Part shown: piece by piece, positions 6,130-13,755 of the stretch | Numbering within the stretch: the first letter of the stretch is position 1 | How the letters are laid out: each line of letters begins with the position of its first letter | DNA from: a virus | DNA: 20,655 nt | IMG/VR virus record: IMGVR_UViG_3300042731_000190 | Location: 1 to 20,655 of that record | Reading direction: 5' to 3' (one strand) | The notes under the pieces: model-generated | The model's input: only the letters and a program-made list of their open reading frames with translations | What the model was told of the DNA's origin: nothing | The model's database searches: none | Position numbers and translations under genes: made by a program

Positions 6130-8050
6130 TATGTTACCTACCCCTTATCAGCAGTTCATTCACAAGTCACGATATGCTCGTTGGATTGAAGATGAAGGAC
6201 GCAGAGAAGATTGGCATGAGACTGTGTATCGTTACACAAACTTCATGGCAAATCATCTTAAAGATAAACATGATTTTGATATACCAGAGCAAGACCTTTC
6301 TGATATACACGATGCTATTTTGGATTTGCAAGTCATGCCAAGCATGAGAGCCATGATGACATCTGGTGCTGCGTTGGAACGAGATAATGTATGTGGGTAC
6401 AACTGTTCATACATTCCTGTGGATAGCCCCCGCTCATTTGATGAATGTATGTACATTCTTATGTGTGGCACTGGTGTAGGGTTTTCTGTTGAGCGTAGTA
6501 ACGTGGATAAGATGCCTGTGATTAGTGATGCAATGAATGACTCTGAGACCGTTATCAAAGTTGCAGATAGCAAACCGGGATGGGCAAAGGCATACAGGGA
6601 GTTGATTGCCCTGTTGTACGCAGGACAGATTCCTACATGGGATGTATCAGAAGTTCGTGCGTCTGGAGAACGTTTGAAGGTCATGGGGGGAAGAGCCTCT
6701 GGCCCACAACCTCTCGTGGACTTGTTCACGTTTACTGTAGAGGTATTTAAAAAAGCGTCAGGACGTAGACTATTTCCGATTGAGTGTCATGATTTGATGT
6801 GTAAGATTGGGGAGATTGTTGTCGTAGGTGGGGTAAGACGCTCTGCTCTCATCAGTCTTAGTAACCTAAACGATGACCAGATGCGTCATGCCAAGGCAGG
6901 ACAGTGGTGGGAGAATGAAGGACAGAGAGCCTTGGCTAACAACTCTGTCGCATACAAAGGTAAGCCTGAGATGGGTACGTTTATGCGTGAGTGGCTTGCG
7001 TTGTACGATAGTAAATCTGGTGAACGTGGTATCTTTAATCGTGAAGCTGCAGACAAACAAGTTGCACGTAACGGCAGACGAGAGACAGGACACCAGTGGG
7101 GTACAAACCCCTGTAGTGAGATTATTTTGCGTCCATACCAGTTTTGTAACCTCTCTGAGGTCGTCGTGAGGGCTAGTGATACCCTTGATGACTTACTGAG
7201 GAAGACGAGAATTGCCACTATTGTAGGTACAATACAGTCTACGCTCACTGATTTCAAATATTTGAGGAATGTATGGAAGAAGAACACAGAGGAAGAAAGA
7301 TTGCTAGGCGTGTCCTTAACTGGTATTATGGACCACTCCGTTCTATCCAAAAATGTAGACAGCAAACGTTGGCTAGAGAAGATGCGAAAAGAAGCCGTCA
7401 AAACGAACGAGAAGTATGCAAAGATGCTTGGAATCCCTCAGTCCGCTGCAATCACTTGTGTAAAGCCGTCGGGTACTGTGTCACAACTCGTGGACGCAGC
7501 TAGTGGCATACATGCTCGTCACAATGATTACTACATTCGAACTGTTCGTGGTGGTAATTCTGACCCTCTTACTCAATTTATGAAGGAGTCAGGAGTATAC
7601 AATGAACCTGATGTTATGAAGCCTGACACGACCACGGTGTTTAGTTTTGCTATGCAGTCACCTTTGGGTGCAGTGCTGCGTACAGATATGTCTGCTATCG
7701 AACAGCTAGAGTTGTGGAAAACGTACGCTCTGCATTGGTGTGAACACAAGCCATCTGTAACTATCTCTGTTAAGGAAGAAGAGTGGATGGATGTAGGTGC
7801 TTGGGTGTATCAAAACTTTGATGTTGCATCCGGTGTTTCGTTCTTGCCTCACAGTGAGCATACTTATCAGCAGGCTCCGTATCAAGACATCGAACGTGAA
7901 GATTATTTAGAGTGGCAACAAGCGTATGATTATGTTACTCTTGATTGGAATAAGTTGACTGAGTTTGAAAAGGAAGATACGACTACAGGTTCGCGTGAGT
8001 TAGCTTGCACAGCAGACACCTGTGAAGTTGTAGACTTGAGTGCGGCATGA
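6122..8050 (+). CDS. nrdJ: Class II (adenosylcobalamin-dependent) ribonucleotide reductase
   Basis: This 642-residue protein reduces ribonucleotides to deoxyribonucleotides. By comparison with Lactobacillus leichmannii RTPR, the key residues line up. NCSYIPV (C95) and FCNLSE (C342) are the redox pair, and NPCSE (residues 329-333) holds the radical Cys C331 and E333. The C331-C342 spacing of eleven equals C408-C419 in RTPR. CVKPSGTVSQLVDAASGIHARH is another strong match, given here only as its start CVKPSGTVSQ and end SGIHARH. The tail CTADTC (C629, C634) keeps the swinging-arm pair. No small subunit or activase gene is beside it, consistent with a cobalamin enzyme. The ATG at 6122 overlaps the zinc-ribbon gene by eight bases; an ATG at 6131 is an alternative. 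Confidence 0.92.
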   Translation: MNNMLPTPYQQFIHKSRYARWIEDEGRREDWHETVYRYTNFMANHLKDKHDFDIPEQDLSDIHDAILDLQVMPSMRAMMTSGAALERDNVCGYNCSYIPVDSPRSFDECMYILMCGTGVGFSVERSNVDKMPVISDAMNDSETVIKVADSKPGWAKAYRELIALLYAGQIPTWDVSEVRASGERLKVMGGRASGPQPLVDLFTFTVEVFKKASGRRLFPIECHDLMCKIGEIVVVGGVRRSALISLSNLNDDQMRHAKAGQWWENEGQRALANNSVAYKGKPEMGTFMREWLALYDSKSGERGIFNREAADKQVARNGRRETGHQWGTNPCSEIILRPYQFCNLSEVVVRASDTLDDLLRKTRIATIVGTIQSTLTDFKYLRNVWKKNTEEERLLGVSLTGIMDHSVLSKNVDSKRWLEKMRKEAVKTNEKYAKMLGIPQSAAITCVKPSGTVSQLVDAASGIHARHNDYYIRTVRGGNSDPLTQFMKESGVYNEPDVMKPDTTTVFSFAMQSPLGAVLRTDMSAIEQLELWKTYALHWCEHKPSVTISVKEEEWMDVGAWVYQNFDVASGVSFLPHSEHTYQQAPYQDIEREDYLEWQQAYDYVTLDWNKLTEFEKEDTTTGSRELACTADTCEVVDLSAA

Positions 8051-8538
8051 TTGAAATTCAAATATCAGATGAAATGCTCTTGGCTGCTCGTTCTAAAACT
8101 CGTCAGATGGGGTTGTTAAACAATTCCATACTTAGAGGGGGCGGTAGTATAGCAGGATTTATAGGAGAACAAATCGTACTCTCTGTGTTAGGTGGCGTGT
8201 GGAAAAATTCGTACGACTACGATATCATTCTGGATGACGGTAAGAAAATAGAAGTAAAAACTAAACAAACTTCTGCTGTTCCTAAGTTACACTATGATTG
8301 CAGCATCAGTAACTTTAATACAAAACAAAAATGTGACATGTACGCTTTTACTCGTGTACACAAGGATTACTCTACAGGTTGGTTCTTGGGTATGCTAGAT
8401 AAAAAAGAGTACTTTGATAAAGCTGTGTTTATGAAGAAAGGTTCACTTGACCCTGCGAATGGTTATACAGTTCGTGCGGATTGTTATAACGTACCTATAT
8501 CTGAATTGAGACAAGCAAATGGCGCAAAAGAAGGTTAA
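8047..8538 (+). CDS. Putative PD-(D/E)XK endonuclease-like protein
   Basis: The 163-residue protein has the core of a restriction-endonuclease-like fold. FIGEQIVLSVLGG (E41) is a helix with a conserved acidic residue. It is followed by DYDIILDDGKKIEVKTKQ, where D59, E69 and K71 give a D-x9-ExK active site. The rest (YDCSISNFN, DMYAFTRVH) alternates strands and helices as in this fold. The substrate is unknown. It may cut host DNA, act in recombination, or be a relic of a selfish nuclease. The ATG overlaps the reductase stop (ATGA). It is unrelated in detail to the RecB-like and endonuclease I genes upstream. Confidence 0.6.
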   Translation: MIEIQISDEMLLAARSKTRQMGLLNNSILRGGGSIAGFIGEQIVLSVLGGVWKNSYDYDIILDDGKKIEVKTKQTSAVPKLHYDCSISNFNTKQKCDMYAFTRVHKDYSTGWFLGMLDKKEYFDKAVFMKKGSLDPANGYTVRADCYNVPISELRQANGAKEG

Positions 8539-8737
8539 GTTATTTTCTCTGGAAGCAAACTTGCTTACCAGTGGCAACGTAGAGATACTATGGGATGGTG
8601 TTGACCCCGACGATTTCGAACGCGAAATGAATTTAGGGATGCCAGAGTACGAAGGTTCGCACAGTGTAGCATCCCTAATTCGGTACTTGCGTACAGTTGG
8701 TGATGAAGTGATGGATAAGTCGCGGACGTACGTTTAG
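8519..8737 (+). CDS. Hypothetical protein, 72 aa, last gene of the plus-strand module
   Basis: No family is recognised. The protein is short and acidic (WDGVDPDDFEREMN) with a basic start (MAQKKVKLF) and no membrane segment. The ATG at 8519 lies 20 bases inside the preceding gene, so translation is probably coupled. Its stop TAG (8735-8737) overlaps the stop of the opposing gene, so it ends the replication operon. Confidence 0.72.
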   Translation: MAQKKVKLFSLEANLLTSGNVEILWDGVDPDDFEREMNLGMPEYEGSHSVASLIRYLRTVGDEVMDKSRTYV

Positions 8738-9006
8738 ATAACGCCACGACCTTTCAATATATCTGCTTTTGTTACCTTGCCATCTTTATTTAGGTCAGGA
8801 AACTTTGCTTTACCGCCGCCTGCCATCATGGGCATACCCATTGCAGGTTCAACGTTCTTTGACTTTTTTTCTTCACGGGGCATTTGTTGCCCCTTTGCTT
8901 TTTTTGCAGACATCTGGTTTGCAGTGCCGCCGTACATCATTGGCTTACGACGAGTCATGCCACCATACATCATACCCTTGCGGGGGCCATTGTTGTACGT
9001 TTTCAT
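8734..9006 (-). CDS. Small Gly/Met/Lys-rich protein with C-terminal EF-hand-like loop, 90 aa
   Basis: The N-terminal half contains two copies of a MMYGG motif (GMMYGGMTRR and PMMYGGTANQ) and a lysine-rich linker (SAKKAKGQQMPREEKKSK). The end, FPDLNKDGKVTKADILKGRG, matches the calcium-binding EF-hand loop DxNxDGxVxxxD. Proteins of this build occur beside structural genes in marine phages, but their role is not established. The ATG at 9006 is chosen because GGAG lies six bases upstream; a TTG at 9018 is less likely. It is the last gene of the virion module. Its stop overlaps the stop of the gene on the other strand. Confidence 0.75.
   Translation of the reverse strand: MKTYNNGPRKGMMYGGMTRRKPMMYGGTANQMSAKKAKGQQMPREEKKSKNVEPAMGMPMMAGGGKAKFPDLNKDGKVTKADILKGRGVI
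8877..8905 (+). terminator. Intrinsic terminator for the plus-strand module
   Basis: GGGGCA (8877-8882) pairs with TGCCCC (8888-8893) around a five-base TTTGT loop. The run TTTGCTTTTTTT follows at once. This is the normal layout of a rho-independent terminator for transcripts coming from the replication genes, about 140 bases past the last stop codon. On the minus strand the same hairpin is followed by A-rich sequence and would not terminate. The terminator lies wholly inside the opposing coding sequence. Confidence 0.6.
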
Positions 9007-9018
9007 ATTTATCTCCAA

Positions 9019-12000
9019 TTAAGGGGCTGTTATATCAAGGCTTGGTAGTATAAGGTCACCTGCGCCACCACCCAAGCCGATTTGACGCATTTCATTTGGA
9101 TTTAATCCTGTGAACTCTCTTCCTGTTCTTTGTATATCTGCAGGCGTTGCATTTACAGTGTAACGTCTGTTTTCTGTATCTACAATCTCTTTTGTTTCAG
9201 TGCCTTGCGTGTGATACAACCTTGCTGCAGCATTGATAAGCGCACGTCTGAATGCAGCATCACGTTTAGGGTCGAGAGGACGACCGGTTCGAACCATCTC
9301 TGCAAAGGCTCTGCCGACTTCTACGTCTTCAAGAGCAAGCATAAAGAACTCGAAATCTTTTTTTCGTATACCCTGTAATGCAGCTTCCGTACCTAAGTAA
9401 GGTGCGCCAACAATGCCACGATTAAAAGCGTACATACGGCTAACGAAACTCTCCGGTGAAAGGCCACGAGGTATGCCCCTTATGGATATGTTCTGCCCAC
9501 TGAACACTGAGTTTTCTGTTTCAGATAAGAAACCTGACATAGCTTCTAAAATCTCGTAGCTGTCATCTCCCAGTATTTCTTTCATAAGTTTGCGCTGTTC
9601 GTCAGTTTCTCCTAACAAACGCACGATTTCAGGCCGTGATTCGGCAACTATATCTGTCTCAACTATACGCACATTTTCGTCTGGTGATACAACACTTTCT
9701 GCACGTTTTCTACCTGTGGGTTTAAATACTCTTTTGCGAATGTGACGTACAACAGCATCTCTAATCACTTGTTTTACTGCAGCCTCATCCATTGTATCTA
9801 AAGAAGTAAGTGTTGATGTGATTTGCCTATACCGGCTAGTACCCCCATCTAAAATAATACTTCCAATGTCATCCGCACTATTTACGTCGGGCAACATACC
9901 TCTTAAAAACGATACCGCCTCATCTAAATTTTCTTTTCTTTTCTTTGCAGGAGCGGCAAACTTATCGATTGCAATGTTGATTTCTGCATTTACTTCGTTT
10001 TCTATTTTTCTAGCTGCCTCTTCTGATACAGAGCTTTTCCAAGGACCGTACGTATCATCCATGTGTTTAGTCGGATTTATTAAAGAAATTTCCCTACCGT
10101 TAGCGTCTAACATCTTAAAGTTATTTTCAATTTTTCTGGCTGCTGCCATCATGTCCTGCATAGTTGCGCCGTTTTCCATCATCTCTTTTAACTTTTCACC
10201 TACAAAAGCTGAAAAGTAAGAGCGGAATGTTTCTGTGTCAATGTCGCCTTGTACAAGTCTGTAGCCTATGGCCCTACCAGCCCCCTGACCTCTAACATTG
10301 CCCTTAGTAACTTGAAAGCTACCCAACGTTCTATTTATAGACAGCATTATATTTTCTGCAGACTGTGGGTTTGTCAGCATGTCTAATGTCATCCAGTTGT
10401 TGATTGCTTTATCGTACGCCTTACCTGATGGGTTATCGTTGGTAACCCCCTTCTCATTTGTACGCTGCTTTCCCCACGACATCAAACGTGGAACAAAGGC
10501 TCCTTCCTGTAAATCGTACCAGTTTTCTTTGTACTCACGCCACGCTCTTCTGCCACGTTCCATAATCTCAGGTAGTGTACCTTCAATTTCTCCCGTTTGT
10601 TGATTCAATACACGAAGGTTGCCTAACGGACGAGCGTTCCCATCTGCATCTATGACTTCAAAGTCACCGTACTTGCTCTCTACTAATTCAGAAGTAGCAG
10701 TCAACTTACGTGATACTGTGCCGTCATCCCTGTATTTAAAACCAAGTGCGCGTACAAAACGGTCTAATTCTGCATACTGCATGGGGTCCATATCAAAGAA
10801 GGGTAGATGTTGGTCATTTTCTGCAGCTTCTATAATTAACTTTTGTGCAAGCATCGCTTGTTTGTTTCTGCCTTTAGGAAAAGCTGCTGGGTCTTTTTTC
10901 TTTTCTTGCTTTACCATTTTAGCAACATATTCATCTACATCCATTCCAGCGTCCATAGCAGCGTTCATAAAAAATGGAGATGTTAATTCAACTAAAGTGT
11001 CGTCTATAGCCTTGATATCTCCCGGACGCATCCCTTTTCCTTGAACATTTAACAAACGCCCAGTTCCGGGATAGTCTAGCTCTGTCAAATCTAGTATAAC
11101 ATCTAAAACAGGAACAGTTGGGGGTGTTGTGATGCGCTGATTAGTACTATCTAAAAATACAGAGTTATCACTTTTTAAAAATACAAAATCTTTTGATGCA
11201 ACTTCTTTTGCTCTACCGTGACGAGAAACAAGGTGCATTTCAAACAACCCCAACGGACCAACGCTCATTGCTACATCTGGATTGTCTTTTGTTTGTAAGA
11301 ACGCACGTGCTTCCTCCCCTGCTCCAAATTGTAACTTCAGTTCGTCCGCTTTGTTTTTTATAAGTTGAGTGATTGGTCCGTACGTGTTGATTAGATGTTG
11401 TTGAAATTCAGGTGCGGGAACTGCGTTCATGTCGATTAAATTCTTATCACGAAGAACTGTCATAGCCTCATCAAACGTCATGTGGTCACTGATATCAGGA
11501 CGACCCCCCGGAGAAGCTGGGTCAAGCACACCTGAGTTACCATGTAAAACATTTAAGTATCCACCTACACCTTTTTTGGATACTACATCAAGAAGTGTTT
11601 TTAAGTTTTGTTGTTCAACTTTAGCATCCTCGTGATACCGCTTAACTGTTTCAAAAAATACTTCGTCCACGTTTCCGGTGGACTCCATTTGCTTTAGAAT
11701 CCTATCCAACTCACTGTTTAACTGTTCACCTAACACACGTATCTGTTGAAGATGTTTAACTTGTTCGCCTCCAATTGCATCTTTTACAGCTACAGTTTTA
11801 GATACTGCATCTTGAAGATGTCGTAACGTAACGATATCAGTCAAAACCGGCAACGTTACATCAAGAACAGCCTCATCTACACCTGCATTTGCAAGTTTTG
11901 TCCTGTATGCGTCAATACGACGAGCATGTTCCATAGCCATGTCGCGTATTTCTGGTGCGGCTCTTTGAAAGTGTCGTATTAATAATTCTGTTCGTTTTCG

Positions 12001-13755
12001 TACATCTTTAGTAGTGTGGCTTTTTATGTAATCTATACCGGCAGGAACCTTTCCTTTGGCGACACTTGTCAAAAATCCTACACCTACACCAATTAAAGAC
12101 CCTAAATCTCTGTCCATCATAGATGCCTCTTCAAAGAAGAATCCTACAGATGCAGCACCTGCTAAAACGTACCTGTCTTGTACGTTGTAGTCTCTGATAA
12201 ATTTAGGAACTGCGCTTCTGCGTTGTATTCCAGTTAGGGAAATGCTAATTTCATCTATTTGAGAATCGATGTTTCTAATCTTCTCGTCTAAATTAGGGCG
12301 GTACGTTTCAGGGTTGTCTCTTTGTTTTATTAAACGAGTGCGTTGGTCAGTCAAAGCAGACAAACGGTCTGTTTGTTGCACAACTTCTACACGCATGTCT
12401 ACTGGAAGAGACGCATCACTTACCTGAAAGGCTCTAGCTAAACGTTCATTTGTAATTTCATCTAGCTTATCATTCCCTTGACGAAGCACAAATTTGCGTA
12501 TGCCAAAATTGCCTTTTCTGTATTCATCAAAAAATCCTTGAATAAGTTCCTGTTCAGGTATTTCTTTTCCACCAGTCAATTCAAACCGTTTTTTTACGTA
12601 CGCACGATACTGGGAGTGCATGTACTTTGCGTTTGCTGTGGTAAAGAAATTAGATACCTTGTTGGGTGCGTTCATTTCAAGAAACAGACGTGCCGTAAAA
12701 GCAGGCAAGCCCGTTTGCTCACGAGCCAAATCTTCTGCTGTAGAAAGGTCCATGTCAATCCCACGTGATGCCCATTCATCTTGAAGCTCTTGAGAGGCGG
12801 GTTTCCACCACATGTCTAGCAAAGCTTGTCGACCTGTGTAAGAAGAGATGTCTTCGTTGTACCATGTATTTATGCCGTCACCAAACCAACCTGCAATTTC
12901 TCCGACCATGTACAGACCAATTTCTGCTGAACCTCTACCTAATGTTTCAGTTGCAAGCGTACCTATTCTTTTTGCTTCTTTAATTGCAATATTTTCAAGA
13001 GCGTCATTAATTATAAAGTATCTGGCACGGGCAGGCACGTTTTGCCGTAATAACTTTTCATTCAAGTGTTGTGCGTGCATAGCCCGAATAACTTCCGCTC
13101 CCGGTTCGTCTTGATTCGCACCTAATGCTGCACCAAAAATTCTGTTAGTGTATGCTAAACGGTTGTACGCAGATGCAGACATGTCCTTGTAATTTATTTC
13201 CATCTCACCTACACCGAATGGACCGGGTACGGTTATTGAATCAGGAACTCTTGTTAGTTTGGCAACCGCTTCTTCAAACGGAAAATCTACGTATTGAGCA
13301 TCTTGTGTAATGGCGCGAACTGCACCAAACTGATTCATCATCTCTACACGTTCTTCAAAAGTATCAGGCAGTATTTCTATTTCGCCGTCTTGATTTTCTA
13401 CAGCATCCCAAGTCATAAATTGATTGGTTACGTAATCTTCGTCATCCAAGTTAAGTACGTTTGAAATACCTACTTTTTCCCTAAATTTTACCTTTGTCCA
13501 ATCTACAGGCACTTTTCTTTTGGTTACCATTCCCATGCCCGGTATCTTTATGTCTGTACCCGGTATCGGGGTGGGGGCCATTTCTGTTTCAATCTGGTCA
13601 GTGAGTACGCCAGACGCTTCTACCGCTTCCTGTTTTTTCTTCTGTTCTTCTCGACGCAAAGAATCTGCCTGCAAAAATGCACCTATGGGAGACGCTGACG
13701 GCATCAACGTGGACATCTGCAAGCCTATGTTAGATTGTTTAGTATCTTCTGCCAT
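9019..13755 (-). CDS. Giant internal virion protein (probable ejectosome component), 1578 aa
   Basis: This is the largest protein in the window and has no enzyme motif that I recognise. Its size and place after the tail-region genes, next to another giant protein, match internal virion or DNA-ejection proteins of podoviruses (T7 gp15/gp16 in role, not in visible sequence). It is mostly helical and charged. A coiled-coil-like stretch with SALTDQRTRLIKQRD lies near residues 455-515. Residues ~525-565 contain two glycine-rich hydrophobic segments (YVLAGAASVGFFFEE and LGSLIGVGVGFLTSVAKG) that could insert in the host envelope. I see no lytic transglycosylase motif. The ATG overlaps the upstream stop (TAATG). 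The functional call is inference. Confidence 0.6.
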   Translation of the reverse strand: MAEDTKQSNIGLQMSTLMPSASPIGAFLQADSLRREEQKKKQEAVEASGVLTDQIETEMAPTPIPGTDIKIPGMGMVTKRKVPVDWTKVKFREKVGISNVLNLDDEDYVTNQFMTWDAVENQDGEIEILPDTFEERVEMMNQFGAVRAITQDAQYVDFPFEEAVAKLTRVPDSITVPGPFGVGEMEINYKDMSASAYNRLAYTNRIFGAALGANQDEPGAEVIRAMHAQHLNEKLLRQNVPARARYFIINDALENIAIKEAKRIGTLATETLGRGSAEIGLYMVGEIAGWFGDGINTWYNEDISSYTGRQALLDMWWKPASQELQDEWASRGIDMDLSTAEDLAREQTGLPAFTARLFLEMNAPNKVSNFFTTANAKYMHSQYRAYVKKRFELTGGKEIPEQELIQGFFDEYRKGNFGIRKFVLRQGNDKLDEITNERLARAFQVSDASLPVDMRVEVVQQTDRLSALTDQRTRLIKQRDNPETYRPNLDEKIRNIDSQIDEISISLTGIQRRSAVPKFIRDYNVQDRYVLAGAASVGFFFEEASMMDRDLGSLIGVGVGFLTSVAKGKVPAGIDYIKSHTTKDVRKRTELLIRHFQRAAPEIRDMAMEHARRIDAYRTKLANAGVDEAVLDVTLPVLTDIVTLRHLQDAVSKTVAVKDAIGGEQVKHLQQIRVLGEQLNSELDRILKQMESTGNVDEVFFETVKRYHEDAKVEQQNLKTLLDVVSKKGVGGYLNVLHGNSGVLDPASPGGRPDISDHMTFDEAMTVLRDKNLIDMNAVPAPEFQQHLINTYGPITQLIKNKADELKLQFGAGEEARAFLQTKDNPDVAMSVGPLGLFEMHLVSRHGRAKEVASKDFVFLKSDNSVFLDSTNQRITTPPTVPVLDVILDLTELDYPGTGRLLNVQGKGMRPGDIKAIDDTLVELTSPFFMNAAMDAGMDVDEYVAKMVKQEKKKDPAAFPKGRNKQAMLAQKLIIEAAENDQHLPFFDMDPMQYAELDRFVRALGFKYRDDGTVSRKLTATSELVESKYGDFEVIDADGNARPLGNLRVLNQQTGEIEGTLPEIMERGRRAWREYKENWYDLQEGAFVPRLMSWGKQRTNEKGVTNDNPSGKAYDKAINNWMTLDMLTNPQSAENIMLSINRTLGSFQVTKGNVRGQGAGRAIGYRLVQGDIDTETFRSYFSAFVGEKLKEMMENGATMQDMMAAARKIENNFKMLDANGREISLINPTKHMDDTYGPWKSSVSEEAARKIENEVNAEINIAIDKFAAPAKKRKENLDEAVSFLRGMLPDVNSADDIGSIILDGGTSRYRQITSTLTSLDTMDEAAVKQVIRDAVVRHIRKRVFKPTGRKRAESVVSPDENVRIVETDIVAESRPEIVRLLGETDEQRKLMKEILGDDSYEILEAMSGFLSETENSVFSGQNISIRGIPRGLSPESFVSRMYAFNRGIVGAPYLGTEAALQGIRKKDFEFFMLALEDVEVGRAFAEMVRTGRPLDPKRDAAFRRALINAAARLYHTQGTETKEIVDTENRRYTVNATPADIQRTGREFTGLNPNEMRQIGLGGGAGDLILPSLDITAP

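Noticed and set aside
11653-11683. Stem GTCCAC/GTGGAC followed on the minus strand by a T6 run, resembling a terminator
   Set aside because: It lies in the middle of the 1578-residue coding sequence, the stem is only six pairs and the T-run starts about six bases away, so effective termination is unlikely.
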